From Pontibacillus salipaludis (GTDB taxonomy: Bacteria; Bacillota; Bacilli; Bacillales; BH030062), in contig NZ_BMIN01000006.1 of NCBI RefSeq assembly GCF_014642405.1, forward strand, positions 124,001 through 188,000: a stretch of DNA of 64,000 nucleotides, in the 5' to 3' direction. Below, piece by piece: positions 6,867 through 16,294 of the stretch (position 1 is its first letter; every line of letters starts with the position of its first letter). Made by a program: the position numbers and the translations under genes. Under the pieces are notes generated by a model that searched no databases, was not told where the DNA came from, and was given only the letters and a program-made list of their open reading frames with translations.

Positions 6867-9404
6867 TTATTTGCCACTAAAGATTTTAACTTTGTGACGC
6901 GTATCAGCAGGCACATTTACATAAAGTGTGCTTGTTTCCTCATCATAGAAGTACGTTTCTTGCTGTGCTTTTACTTCTTCTACAGAAGAAACTTCAGCGT
7001 ATTTCGCTCGAGCTGCTTTGATTTTCTTCGGTGCTTTTTCATTGTTTAACTTAAGTGTGTAAGAGTCTAGTTCACTATCGTAACCCGTTGCTTCTTTCTC
7101 TTGGGTGAACTCAATGTGCTTCCCTTTACGGACCACATTTAAGTTCGTGATGTTGTACTCGCCGTCTTTGTAATCGATCGTAGCACCATCATCTTCATAG
7201 AAGGAGTAGCTCGCTTCTTCTGCTAGGTACGTATCAAGTACAAGGTTTTCAAGAGGCAACTCATCCGTGTACTGTTGTACTTCGCGAGTAGGGATCATAG
7301 CGTCCTTCTTCACGTAAATTGGCAGGTGATCAAGTTCAGCTGCTGTATGAATCGTTTGGCCGCCTTGATACTCATCTCCAGTCCAATAATCTACCCATGT
7401 TTCACCTTTAGGAAGGTAAACATCGCGCTCTGTCTGTCCTTCTTTCACGACAGGAGCAAGCATCATTTCCTCACCGAACATGAACTGATCGCTAATGTCG
7501 TACGTGTTCTCATCTTCTTGGAACTGGTACACAAGCGGCTGTTGAACAGGGGAGCCTGTTTCAGCTGCTTCTACGAATGTGTTGTATAGGTAAGGCATTA
7601 GCTTATAGCGCATTTCGATGTACTTCTTACTGATGTCTTCTACTTCTTGACCGAAAGCCCAAGGCTCTTGTCCTTGTTTTACCGCTGCTTTCGAATCACT
7701 ATCGTAGTGGACGCGAGAGAATGGAAGGAACGCGCCGACTTCGATCCAACGAGCGTACATTTCAGCGTCTGGACGATCTGCGAAACCACCAATATCATTA
7801 CCAACGAATGGCTGACCAGAAAGCCCAACGTTTGCGTTCATTGGAATCGACATTTGCAGGTGATCCCACTGACTTACGTTGTCTCCTGTCCAAAGAGCTG
7901 CATAACGCTGAGTACCTGCATACATATCACGAGTTAAAACGAACGGACGCTCTTCAGGATTGTGCTGCAGCGCGCCTTCGTACGTTGCTTCTGCTTCGTC
8001 ATGACCATAAAGGTTGTGATACTCTGCGTGTGTACGCTTGGTCTCACCTTCACCGAATGTTACATCTAGTGGAGCTGTGTGATATGGACCATCAAATACA
8101 GCCGGTTCGTTCATGTCGTTCCATATTCCGTCGATTCCTTGATCGTAAAGGATTTCAGAGTGATCTGCCCACCAGTTACGAACTTCTTCTTTAGAGAAGT
8201 CAGGGAACACAGAATCTCCAGGCCAAACTTCACCTACGAAATTGGTCCCGTCTGGATTTTTCGCCCAATAATCGTTCGCTGTTCCTTCGTCGTACATGAA
8301 GTAACCTGGATCTTTTTTAACGGCTGGATCATTGATCGCAATTTTGTGGAAGTTCATACTATCTAGATTGTTATGAAGTTCTTCACTCGCGTAATCGTCA
8401 GCCCATGTATAGACGCGGTACTCATCCATGTAGTCGATGTCAAAGTGCATTGTATCTAATGGAATTTCTTTCTCACGGTATGTTTTAGCTACGCTTTCGA
8501 TCTCTTCAGCTGTGTAACCCCATTTACTTTGGTGAAGCCCAAGTGTCCACTTAGCTGGTTTCTCCATTTTTCCTGTAAGTTCTGTGTAACGATCTAACAC
8601 ATCTTGAATTTCAGGTCCGTACATGAAGTAGTACGTTAACTTCCCGTCATCTGCGTAGAAGTAGTAGTAATCGTCACTTTCTGAAGCCATTTCAAAATAA
8701 GAACGGTTGGTGTTATCGAAAAAGATTCCGTACGCTTTATCATTTTTCAGACCCATGAAGAATGGGATGGACGTGTAAAGATACTTCGTGTCTGTCTGAT
8801 ACGCGTAAGCATCTGTGTTGAACATACCAATGCTCTCACCGCGTTGGTTCACGTTAAGGCCAGCTTGTTCACCGAAACCGTAGAATGCTTCGTCTTTATT
8901 TGTCTTCTTGTAAACGTATGGCTTGTCTTCATCGTACCCAGCACCGTTTTGCATGTAATCTTCGTTAATAACGTTGCCTTCTTTATCAAGGAACTTTACG
9001 CCAAACGGCTGCTTTTTAATCTTAACTGTAATTTCATCAGTAGAAAGGGTTACAACATTTTCATCCTCTTCTACGTCAAAAGAGGGAGCGTCCCATTCTT
9101 TCTTCGCAATTCCTTCAGAGAAGTACTCTTCTTCTCCTTGCTCAAGGATTGAAACCTTCGCCATATCTTCGGCGAATAAACGTATGTAGGCTTCTTTCTG
9201 GTCCGTTAGGGTTAATTTCACACCGTCTTCTAGTTGCTCAACGGATTGAACTTCCATTTGCTTCTTAACATTTTCTTGATTCAGTTCTTGGTCGGGATGT
9301 GGTTGTGTCACGGCTAGAACATTAGGTGCCGCTGCAGTGAATACCGTTGCAGCAATTGCCGTTGTAGCGAATAAGCGGGTCAGGCGCTTAGATGGTTTGT
9401 ACAT
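6867..9404 (-). CDS. Secreted GH31 alpha-glucosidase
   Basis: The 845-aa protein has a signal peptide (basic start, hydrophobic core, Ala-rich region around residues 20-30), an N-terminal beta-sandwich, the GH31 catalytic barrel (WTLGLHQSKWGY onward), and a C-terminal beta domain. The nucleophile is Asp430 in IWNDMNEP and the acid/base is Asp508 in WTGDNVSQWDH. Family members release glucose from the non-reducing ends of alpha-glucosides; with the adjacent GH66 gene, alpha-1,6-linked isomaltooligosaccharides are the likely substrate. ATG at 9404 follows an AAGAGGTG site; the in-frame GTG at 9416 lies inside that site and is rejected. Transcription starts from a sigma-A-like promoter with an overlapping palindromic operator (see 9455-9501). 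Confidence 0.92.
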   Translation of the reverse strand: MYKPSKRLTRLFATTAIAATVFTAAAPNVLAVTQPHPDQELNQENVKKQMEVQSVEQLEDGVKLTLTDQKEAYIRLFAEDMAKVSILEQGEEEYFSEGIAKKEWDAPSFDVEEDENVVTLSTDEITVKIKKQPFGVKFLDKEGNVINEDYMQNGAGYDEDKPYVYKKTNKDEAFYGFGEQAGLNVNQRGESIGMFNTDAYAYQTDTKYLYTSIPFFMGLKNDKAYGIFFDNTNRSYFEMASESDDYYYFYADDGKLTYYFMYGPEIQDVLDRYTELTGKMEKPAKWTLGLHQSKWGYTAEEIESVAKTYREKEIPLDTMHFDIDYMDEYRVYTWADDYASEELHNNLDSMNFHKIAINDPAVKKDPGYFMYDEGTANDYWAKNPDGTNFVGEVWPGDSVFPDFSKEEVRNWWADHSEILYDQGIDGIWNDMNEPAVFDGPYHTAPLDVTFGEGETKRTHAEYHNLYGHDEAEATYEGALQHNPEERPFVLTRDMYAGTQRYAALWTGDNVSQWDHLQMSIPMNANVGLSGQPFVGNDIGGFADRPDAEMYARWIEVGAFLPFSRVHYDSDSKAAVKQGQEPWAFGQEVEDISKKYIEMRYKLMPYLYNTFVEAAETGSPVQQPLVYQFQEDENTYDISDQFMFGEEMMLAPVVKEGQTERDVYLPKGETWVDYWTGDEYQGGQTIHTAAELDHLPIYVKKDAMIPTREVQQYTDELPLENLVLDTYLAEEASYSFYEDDGATIDYKDGEYNITNLNVVRKGKHIEFTQEKEATGYDSELDSYTLKLNNEKAPKKIKAARAKYAEVSSVEEVKAQQETYFYDEETSTLYVNVPADTRHKVKIFSGK

Positions 9405-9454
9405 GTGATCTGTCACCTCTTAATAGTAGAATTTTTTGTGTAGATTCGTTCTGT

Positions 9455-9466
9455 GCAATCGATTGC
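9455..9466. promoter_or_regulatory. Palindromic operator of the GH31 gene
   Basis: Perfect 12-bp palindrome GCAATCGATTGC with a central CpG, the form bound by LacI/MalR-type repressors. It begins at the predicted transcription start of the GH31 promoter. A related half site (CGATTGC, 9568-9574) with an upstream GCAAT lies about 100 bp further up. No LacI gene is adjacent. Confidence 0.7.
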
Positions 9467-9472
9467 CTTACT

Positions 9473-9501
9473 AATATATAGGGGTTTTACAAGTGTTGCA
9501 A
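9473..9501 (-). promoter_or_regulatory. Sigma-A promoter of the GH31 gene
   Basis: On the minus strand -35 TTGCAA (9496-9501), 17-base spacer, -10 TATATT (9473-9478). The transcription start would fall near 9466, inside the palindromic operator. Confidence 0.75.
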
Positions 9502-9684
9502 CATCTGTAATCGTTCTGAAACATAGGGGCATAAAGGACTACTAGCTTGTACTGACAGCAATGGAACCGATTGCACTGTAAGAATAGTGATCACAACATA
9601 AAATACAAAATCATCCTAAAGACTTAAATGTAAACCCGCCTTAACAAAACTAAGGACTAAAGCAACACTGCAGTGAAAGAAAGC

Positions 9685-9769
9685 GTGCCAGACACCCTGC
9701 AGTCTTCTAAAGCACTGCAGGGTGTCTGGCACGCTGTGATTCTCTAAAGAGTTGAAGGGTGTCTGGCAC
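9685..9769. repeat. Cluster of three F1 repeats
   Basis: Copies at 9685-9695, 9722-9732 and 9759-9769. The first two form a larger inverted repeat, GTGCCAGACACCCTGCAG facing CTGCAGGGTGTCTGGCAC, so this segment could fold into a long hairpin. Confidence 0.88.
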
Positions 9770-9790
9770 CCTTTAACTCTGTAAAGGGAT

Positions 9791-9820
9791 AAAAAGAGCC
9801 AACCGCTGGGCGGTTGGCTC
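9791..9820 (-). terminator. Terminator of the APC permease gene
   Basis: Ten-base stem GAGCCAACCG/CGGTTGGCTC with a five-base loop; on the minus strand it is followed by TTTTT. Confidence 0.9.
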
Positions 9821-9827
9821 GTGGGTT

Positions 9828-11246
9828 TTACTTATTCTGTGGAATTTCTTCTTTCTCTGTAATTAAATAGTTCAATTCTTTGCGTGGTATAGCATTGTAT
9901 TCTTTCTGTTTAAAGAGATAGAAGAGAAGTCCTAGTCCTGCCCATACAGCTAATGCGATGTAGGATGGTGCAGATAGAGAAGAATCTAAGAACCACATTG
10001 TAAGTAAGAAGAAGAATGTGGCCGCACTGATAATCCCTAAAGTAGCAAAGGTTTTCTGAACTTTTGAGTTCGACATACGGAATGCTGTAGCACAGCAATA
10101 GAAGTATGCAATGGTTACACCAATGGATGACATATCAACGATCCATAGCAGCACTTCACGTCCAAACCAAGGAGCAATTAAGCACAAGAGCGATGTGAAG
10201 ATAATTCCAACGTATGGTGTATTGTATTTCGGGTGTAGACGGTGGAACATTTGTGGTAAAACACGAGCACGTCCCATCGCAAACATTAAGCGGCTTGAAG
10301 ATAGATAGAATCCGTTTAAGCCTGTGAAAATACCCATGATTAATGCAGTCGCGATAATAAATATGCCAAGGCGACCGAATATACTATCAATAGCATCACC
10401 AGTTGCCCATGCAGAAGCAGATCCGGCTAGCTCTTGCCATGGAGCTAAACTAGAAACGGTAAGCACCATAACAGAATAAGCAAGGCCAGCAGCAAGCAAT
10501 GCGTAGACGATTAATTTAAATGCCTTGTTAGGAGGAAAATCGAATTCCTCTGCAGCCTGCGGAATATTATCAAATCCAAGATAGGCCCAAGGAGTTATAG
10601 CTACAATGGCCAAGATCGATGCGATAGCTGGTTTACTTGGATCAATAAGTGGCTGCATATTAGATGCAGTCGCTTGATCGCTTACAATCGCTCCGATCGC
10701 AAGTAAAATGACTCCAGATAGTAAGACCATTGTGAAAATAAATTGAGAACGACCAGAAAAGCTGGCGCCTCGGATATTTAAGAAAGCAAAAACAATTAAT
10801 GTAACAGTAGAAATGATGATCTCACCGAGATAAACGTCCCAACCTGCAATCGTATATAGGGGAACGATCTTTACAACACTCGGGAATAAGAACTTACCTA
10901 GTAAGGCAAGAGCCGAGGAATTTAATGCAACTGTACATATGTAACCAAGCGTTAAGAACCACCCTGCAACGAAAGCATGGGTTCTGCCAAAACCAATATA
11001 AGCATAAGCAAATTCTCCCCCTGATACAGGGAATTGTTTAATGAGAAATCCGTAGCTTACACCGATTACTGTCATTAGTATAGCTCCCAACAAGAAACCA
11101 ATGACTACTGGTAATGGTCCATTGCCCGCAAGCCAATCTGTCGGTAGTACAAAAGCACCCCACCCAACGGCGGAACCAAATGCAATTGCCCAAACCCAGT
11201 GGGGCTTCAGGGTCTTATCTAATTTCTTCCTCTGTGGTTGTCCCAT
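9828..11246 (-). CDS. APC-superfamily amino acid permease
   Basis: The 472-aa protein has about 12 hydrophobic segments. Near the N-terminus the motif WAIAFGSAVGWGAFVLPTDW matches the unwound helix-1 substrate site (GSxxGxG) of APC transporters; FGRTHAFVAGW and PWAYLGFDNIPQAAEE are further family landmarks. Such proteins carry amino acids or amines by proton symport or exchange. The gene stands alone, with its own terminator and an AGGAGG ribosome site. A YjeH/YfnA-like or amine-linked role is possible, but substrate cannot be assigned from sequence. Codon use looks native. Confidence 0.9.
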   Translation of the reverse strand: MGQPQRKKLDKTLKPHWVWAIAFGSAVGWGAFVLPTDWLAGNGPLPVVIGFLLGAILMTVIGVSYGFLIKQFPVSGGEFAYAYIGFGRTHAFVAGWFLTLGYICTVALNSSALALLGKFLFPSVVKIVPLYTIAGWDVYLGEIIISTVTLIVFAFLNIRGASFSGRSQFIFTMVLLSGVILLAIGAIVSDQATASNMQPLIDPSKPAIASILAIVAITPWAYLGFDNIPQAAEEFDFPPNKAFKLIVYALLAAGLAYSVMVLTVSSLAPWQELAGSASAWATGDAIDSIFGRLGIFIIATALIMGIFTGLNGFYLSSSRLMFAMGRARVLPQMFHRLHPKYNTPYVGIIFTSLLCLIAPWFGREVLLWIVDMSSIGVTIAYFYCCATAFRMSNSKVQKTFATLGIISAATFFFLLTMWFLDSSLSAPSYIALAVWAGLGLLFYLFKQKEYNAIPRKELNYLITEKEEIPQNK

Positions 11247-12244
11247 TTTCTAATAAAAGCCTCCTAATAAAATAGCGTGCTTAATATTATACTCGAATCA
11301 TTCCGATGTGTGTCAATCAATGTATAGGCTGTTCTAAACGAAATACATTCGGTATAGTCCCTTCCCTACCATTAACCTAGTTTTTTCTTAAATAAACTAA
11401 AATATTTATAAAATCCAGTGCATTTTTGGTGAATAGTAATAGTTAAGATTGATTTTATTATAAAAAAATAAAGTGCACACAAATAATTTTCTTTTTATGC
11501 TTAAATTTAGGTTTAATGTAAAGTTTTTTTGGAAATAAACAAATTTGGATTCTACTCTGAGGAGGGCTCTTATATAATAAGGTATTTTGAGGAAATTCAC
11601 ACTAAAAGTATACGATTCAGAAACGTCTCAAAATGAAACGGTGAATACGAGTTGGATGCCGGGGGAAATTCTACATTTTTCCCTTTTTTTTCAGAAAGCA
11701 TAGAATTTCTTTAACCACTCATGGTAGTATTAATTCTAGTTAATATCGGTAGAATTTTATGAAATTTAAATTAAAATAGTTTCTTGATATGCTAGATCTA
11801 TACGGCGTTGAGCCAGTCACATTATGGAAAGGAATAGTCTGTTGTAAGTTCTGGTTAAAGATATAACGCTAGAAAGAGAGTATTATATTTCTACGTAGTG
11901 AAAAATATTGTACTTAAACAGTCATAAAAGTGTCTTGGATCATGAATTTTATACATAAATGAAAAATTAATGAAACTATGAAGGGTTGTATACGTCTACC
12001 TTATAAGAACAAATTTCCTCATAATTTTGCATTTTTATCTCATTTTGAAGAGAAACGTCGTTTGATTTTCAAGAAAATAAGGAAAGAAATATATACATTC
12101 GATATTCTAGCTATAACGCAGATGTGTTATAATCCTAAAGGTAGTTTTAAACGGAAATGTGAATGATATTCATTAATTTGGAAAGTAAGTATTGCTGTGT
12201 GGTTTTATAAAAATGGACATACTAGAACCGAGGAGGGTCTTTAA
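11247..12244. other. 998-bp AT-rich divergent intergenic region
   Basis: This space separates the minus-strand permease from plus-strand tagO. It is very AT-rich and contains no convincing gene; a 62-codon frame at 11978-12166 has no good ribosome site or family resemblance. A TATAAT at 12128-12133, about 110 bases before tagO, is the best -10 candidate, with a poor -35. I see no riboswitch, tRNA or repeat family member here, so its length is unexplained. Confidence 0.6.
11286..11316 (-). promoter_or_regulatory. Candidate promoter of the APC permease
   Basis: Minus-strand TTGACA (11311-11316) and TATAAT (11286-11291) are both consensus, but the spacer is 19 bases rather than 17. It sits about 40 bases before the start codon. 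Confidence 0.5.
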
Positions 12245-13294
12245 ATGGAATATAAGGCCTTAATATTATGCTTTATTGCTTCAATCCTCATCACACCATT
12301 GGTGAAGAAGTTAGCTGTTAAAATTGGAGCGACGGATAAACCTAATGAACGAAAAGTACACCAAAAATTGATGCCGCGATTAGGTGGATTAGCTATATTC
12401 TTAAGCTTCGTTGCTGGTGTTCTTATCTTTTTCCCGGATTCAGGTTATACTTGGCCACTTGTTATAGGGAGCACTATAATAATTGTGACTGGTGTACTCG
12501 ATGATATGAAAGAACTTTCCCCTAAGTGGAAAATTGCGGGGCAACTTGCAGCTGCAATTATTGTAGTTCAGGTCGGTAATGTAAAAGTTGAATACATCAA
12601 CTTGCCATTTGGAGATACGCTCCAGTTCGGCTGGATGAGTATACCGATTACAATTGTTTGGATTGTAGGGATTACCAATGCCATCAATTTAATTGATGGA
12701 CTTGATGGACTTGCAGCTGGTGTTTCCTCTATAGCCTTGTTAACCATATCAGGTATGGCGATTGTCATGGGGGACTTCTTTGTATCAATGATCGGACTAA
12801 TTACACTTGGAAGCACATTAGGTTTCCTGATATACAACTTTTATCCAGCAAAGATCTTTATGGGCGATACTGGTGCCTTATTCTTAGGTTTTATTATCAG
12901 TGTCCTCTCCTTACTCGGGTTTAAGAACATTACCTTATTCTCGTTCATTATCCCAGTTATTATTCTAGGCGTTCCAATTTCCGATACGATTTTCGCTATA
13001 GTGAGAAGGTTTGTACAGCGCAAACCGCTATCCTCACCGGATAAATCTCACTTGCACCATTGCTTACTGCGATTAGGGTACAGTCATCCAGAAACGGTAC
13101 TGATGATTTATGCAATGGCTGCGCTCTTTAGTTTAGCGGCAGTTATTTTCTCGCAGGCGACGATGTTTGGATCATTATTTGTTCTATTCACCTTGCTCAT
13201 CTTAATTGAGCTGGTAGTAGAGTTGACTGGATTGATTAGTCAAAATTACCGTCCAATCTTAAACTTAATTCGTGATTATCGTACTAAACGATAA
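12245..13294 (+). CDS. tagO: Undecaprenyl-phosphate GlcNAc-1-phosphate transferase TagO
   Basis: The 349-aa polytopic membrane protein of the MraY/WecA family has about ten helices. Signature loops are visible: the DDMKELSP aspartate pair near residue 80, NAINLIDGLDGLAAG near 145, the metal-site segment AKIFMGDTGALFLGF, and the HLHHCLLRLG histidine motif in the last cytoplasmic loop. It transfers GlcNAc-1-P from UDP-GlcNAc to the C55 lipid carrier, the first step of wall teichoic acid and some polysaccharide synthesis. The LCP-family gene at 14418-15467, a probable wall-polymer ligase, lies close by. GAGGAGG gives a strong ribosome site. A terminator follows directly. Confidence 0.95.
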   Translation: MEYKALILCFIASILITPLVKKLAVKIGATDKPNERKVHQKLMPRLGGLAIFLSFVAGVLIFFPDSGYTWPLVIGSTIIIVTGVLDDMKELSPKWKIAGQLAAAIIVVQVGNVKVEYINLPFGDTLQFGWMSIPITIVWIVGITNAINLIDGLDGLAAGVSSIALLTISGMAIVMGDFFVSMIGLITLGSTLGFLIYNFYPAKIFMGDTGALFLGFIISVLSLLGFKNITLFSFIIPVIILGVPISDTIFAIVRRFVQRKPLSSPDKSHLHHCLLRLGYSHPETVLMIYAMAALFSLAAVIFSQATMFGSLFVLFTLLILIELVVELTGLISQNYRPILNLIRDYRTKR

Positions 13295-13298
13295 TGGT

Positions 13299-13340
13299 TA
13301 AAAGCATCACCTTTGCTTCATGTAAAGGTGATGCTTTTTT
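13299..13340 (+). terminator. tagO terminator
   Basis: Stem AAAGCATCACCTTT with its complement, short loop, then seven T. Confidence 0.92.
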
Positions 13341-13441
13341 TGTTATGGGATTGGCGGGCGGAATGTGCTAAAGAGCGTTTGTCTTCTTTGACAAGTGGTA
13401 CTGTTAAAAATCATCTTAGGACAGTGAGTGATCAGGATGAT

Positions 13442-14233
13442 ATGGAGAACGAAGATGCAATTGTTACCGGTAGTGGCCATAACGGATTAGTGTCAGCCAT
13501 TTCTTAGGGAGATGCCGATTCTTGAGTGCGTCAAACTGCCCCCCCATTTCATTTCCCATGTGCAAATGGAGCTTCCTTATTTTGACGCAAGAAAGCAGAT
13601 CTTTAAAATGTACCGCCATTTTAAAGTAAGTGGTCTGCTTGAACTTTGGAGTCAGTTGCTGAAGTACCCCGGGTAAGTTTTTAGATAGTTGGTTCACTGA
13701 GAAGGAAGTGAAATCTCTAATTGTCCCATGGGGATTTCCCTTGATTTTGCTCCAGGTGTATCAAACGGAGTGGTATTTCCTATCTTAGAATCGTTCATGA
13801 ATCAGCACAATCGTATGGGCTTCTCTAAAGGTGGGAGCGGAAAGCTCATCGAGAGTTTGATTGGGGGGGATTGAAGAAAGAGGAGGAGCGAACAGAGGCG
13901 GACGTGGATGAAATCCTTGTTGCGAACGGGAAAGCAGTTATCGGGAATGGCAGGCCTACGCAACTTATTACACGTTAAATGTACGTGAAGTGATTTCCGG
14001 TAAGCACGTTATTCCATCAAATGACTTAGAAGCGGACAACCACAATTTAGTTGGAAGGGACGGCGGGAGCGGTGGCCATCACCTTCATCAAAACTATGCA
14101 ATTCGTCCTGTTCCTGGTTATTTGAAATACCATACACCAATCGATCAATCGATCAACTGTATATGGTAGGAGCTGCTTGGCTGGAGCAGGACTTAATGCA
14201 ACCTTTGGTTATTTATTAGATGAAAGTTATTGA
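13442..14233 (+). pseudogene. Decayed phytoene-dehydrogenase-like (CrtI-type) FAD oxidoreductase
   Basis: Fragments in different plus-strand frames line up in the order of an NAD(P)/FAD-dependent oxidoreductase. First, the dinucleotide-binding start DAIVTGSGHNGLVSAIS at 13442-13507, ending in TAG. Then a helix-rich stretch ...RHFKVSGLLELWSQ... near 13610-13670; DFAPGVSNGVVFPILES and a GFSKGGSGKLIESL segment near 13740-13870; DVDEILVANGKAV near 13905; and finally DNHNLVGRDGGSGGHH, LHQNYAIRPVPGYL and NATFGYLLDES near 14036-14233. The intact family is about 500 residues; here about 790 bp remain with at least five frame changes or stops and internal deletions. It cannot encode a working enzyme. 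Confidence 0.82.
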
Positions 14234-14366
14234 AATAGGGCGGGATTTTGAGTTTTCCCGGGAAATAATCTGTCTAACGATGAGAAATATTCGCGTATGT
14301 TGTCTTTGTAATGTATGAAGTAGATTTAACATTCGCGGTTTTGCATATTTGTGTCGATATTTAAAG

Positions 14367-14399
14367 AGGTAGCGGGAGTGGTCTCCTCGCTACCTTTTC
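14367..14399. terminator. Bidirectional terminator candidate
   Basis: Inverted repeat AGGTAGCG/CGCTACCT with a 13-base loop that can itself pair (GGAG/CTCC), followed by TTTT on the plus strand. It lies just past the stop of the minus-strand LCP gene and probably serves that gene. Confidence 0.6.
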
Positions 14400-14417
14400 T
14401 CTGTGAAAATATATTCA

Positions 14418-15467
14418 TTAATAATTCTCATTATTCTCTTCTGAATCGGAAGGAGAATTCCGTGCATAAGAGTTGTCCTCTTCTTTCTTCTCATCAATTG
14501 TGTCTGGAGTTTGATCTAGATCCAAGTGTGTCTGTAGTTCGTTTTTAATCGAAGCTAGGCTGTCATCATATACCTTGAAGTAATACAGATCGTCAATAAA
14601 CGTCCCCTCACCATCTAACTGCATGGTTTCGAATGAAATATTCCTGTTTAGTACATATTCATGTAAAGCGCTCATTTCATCAAAGCTCATATTTGTTTTC
14701 ATGTTCGCGCCAATTGAATCGATTAAAGAACCATATTTTGTGATGGACTTTACGTCTGCGGCTTCATCTACAATCGATTTTAAAATCCTCATTTGACGCT
14801 TGCCGCGAGCCTGGTCACTGTCATATTGTCGGGAGCGTGCAAGGGCCAGTGCTTCTTCACCGTTTATTTCTTGCGTTCCTTCATCAAGTTTAATTGCTCC
14901 TTGAATATCCTCGCTATTCTTCTCTGAGAATGCAAAGGGTACATCATATTCAATTCCGCCCAGCGCGTCTACAGTCTCAACAAAAGCATTAAAGTTTAGA
15001 CGGACATAGTAATCTACAGGTACATTGAACATATCCTCAACGGTTGATACCGCGTAATCAACTCCACCAAAAGCGTGTGCGTGCGTGATTTTATCCATCT
15101 TGTCCATTTGAGGGATATATGCGTATGAGTCTCTAGGGATGCTTACGAGTTTAATAGATTTCTCTTCCTCATTTAATGTGGCAAGGACCATAGCGTCTGA
15201 GCGGGCGTTGCTATCAAAGTCTCGCTTTTCGCTATCATCGACGCCCAACAATAATATTGAGATGTTATCCTGGTATGGATCAACCATTTCATCGCGCTTA
15301 GCGGACATATCGCCACGCTTCAGTTCTAACTGAGCACTATTGGTAGCGTTTTTGGCTTTGTCGGTTAAGTAAGCTCCGTATCCGGAAGCTACTCCAACTC
15401 CTAGTAACAAAAGAACAATAAAGGACCAAAGAAAAACCTTTTTCTTGGATGTTCTTTTACGCTTCAT
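14418..15467 (-). CDS. LytR-CpsA-Psr (LCP) family wall-polymer ligase
   Basis: The 349-aa protein has a very basic cytoplasmic start, one membrane anchor (about residues 12-32) and an extracellular LCP domain. Key residues are present: the SILLLGVDDSEKR strand, Asp in NARSDAMVL, Arg in SIPRDSYAYIP, and the conserved ALARSRQYDSDQARGKRQ block. LCP enzymes move wall teichoic acid or other polymers from the lipid carrier to peptidoglycan (TagTUV type). ATG 15467 is preceded by AAGGAG at good spacing and lies 4 bases after the stop of yvyE; the longer frame to 15545 would overlap yvyE and is rejected. The acidic Ser/Asp/Glu-rich tail (last 25 residues) is probably disordered. Confidence 0.92.
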   Translation of the reverse strand: MKRKRTSKKKVFLWSFIVLLLLGVGVASGYGAYLTDKAKNATNSAQLELKRGDMSAKRDEMVDPYQDNISILLLGVDDSEKRDFDSNARSDAMVLATLNEEEKSIKLVSIPRDSYAYIPQMDKMDKITHAHAFGGVDYAVSTVEDMFNVPVDYYVRLNFNAFVETVDALGGIEYDVPFAFSEKNSEDIQGAIKLDEGTQEINGEEALALARSRQYDSDQARGKRQMRILKSIVDEAADVKSITKYGSLIDSIGANMKTNMSFDEMSALHEYVLNRNISFETMQLDGEGTFIDDLYYFKVYDDSLASIKNELQTHLDLDQTPDTIDEKKEEDNSYARNSPSDSEENNENY

Positions 15468-15471
15468 GACT

Positions 15472-16122
15472 TTAGTCTCCTTTTTCAGTCGTGACATCCG
15501 TCTCCATATAGGAAACTTCCTCTTGAGTAATCTTAGCCTGGCCACTTGTTAAGTCAACCATCCAAGATGTAAACGCATCTTCTTCGCCTTCGACTACATA
15601 TACTTCTAATTCCACGTGTTCAAGGTAATTAATCCCCTTCAGAGCATATTGGCTATTGCGCAGCTCATTTTCAACCTTGCCAAGAAGTGTATAGTCTACA
15701 GTTACTTTCATTGTGCGCATTAACTGGCGTCTTACAATACCAGTCGTTTCAAGAGCTTGAGATGTCGCGCCTGAGTAAGCGCGAATGAGTCCTCCTGCAC
15801 CTAGTTTAATTCCCCCGAAGTAACGGGTAACGACTACGGCAGTGTCTTTTAATTCTTTCTTCTTTAAAACATCTAAAATAGGTACACCCGCAGTGCCGCT
15901 TGGTTCGCCGTCATCGTGAGCTTTTTGTATCTGATCGTGTTCTCCTACCATATAAGCGGAGCAGTTATGAGTGGCATTACTATGCTTTTTCTTAATTTCT
16001 TGTACAAATGCTTTAGCTTCTTCTTCCGTTTCGACACGCTTTACATACCCAATAAAACGAGATTTCTGAATAACAATTTCTTCAAATCCTTCACCATTTA
16101 CTGTAAGATAATTGTTTAGCAT
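15472..16122 (-). CDS. yvyE: YigZ/IMPACT family protein YvyE
   Basis: The 216-aa protein has an N-terminal UPF0029 (IMPACT/YigZ) domain with the signatures KSRFIGYVKRV, HNCSAYMVG, DDGEPSGTAGVPIL and VVTRYFGGIKLGAGGLIRAYS, then an EF-G-domain-V-like C-terminal fold. The family's biochemical role in bacteria is uncertain; the eukaryotic relative IMPACT modulates the kinase GCN2. Its position next to an LCP gene and divergent from degS is the conserved Bacillus arrangement. The AGGAGG site lies 11 bases from the start. It is probably co-transcribed with the LCP gene. Confidence 0.93.
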   Translation of the reverse strand: MLNNYLTVNGEGFEEIVIQKSRFIGYVKRVETEEEAKAFVQEIKKKHSNATHNCSAYMVGEHDQIQKAHDDGEPSGTAGVPILDVLKKKELKDTAVVVTRYFGGIKLGAGGLIRAYSGATSQALETTGIVRRQLMRTMKVTVDYTLLGKVENELRNSQYALKGINYLEHVELEVYVVEGEEDAFTSWMVDLTSGQAKITQEEVSYMETDVTTEKGD

Positions 16123-16294
16123 CTTGCATTTAACCTCCTAAAACTTCATTATAAAGATGTAGATGTCGAACGACAAATTATTTTGACCGTTCTTACCAAA
16201 ATATAGATGAATTTCAACTTTTTTAAGAATTACCCCCAAAAATAGACATGGGCCAAACGAATGAGTATGTGAACATAGATGGAGGAGACGTTTT

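Noticed and set aside
7275-9189. Long plus-strand frames opposite the GH31 gene
   Set aside because: They are antisense shadows of a clear GH31 coding sequence.
11978-12166. 62-codon plus-strand frame upstream of tagO
   Set aside because: No ribosome site, basic/AT-driven composition and no family resemblance; it spans the likely tagO promoter.
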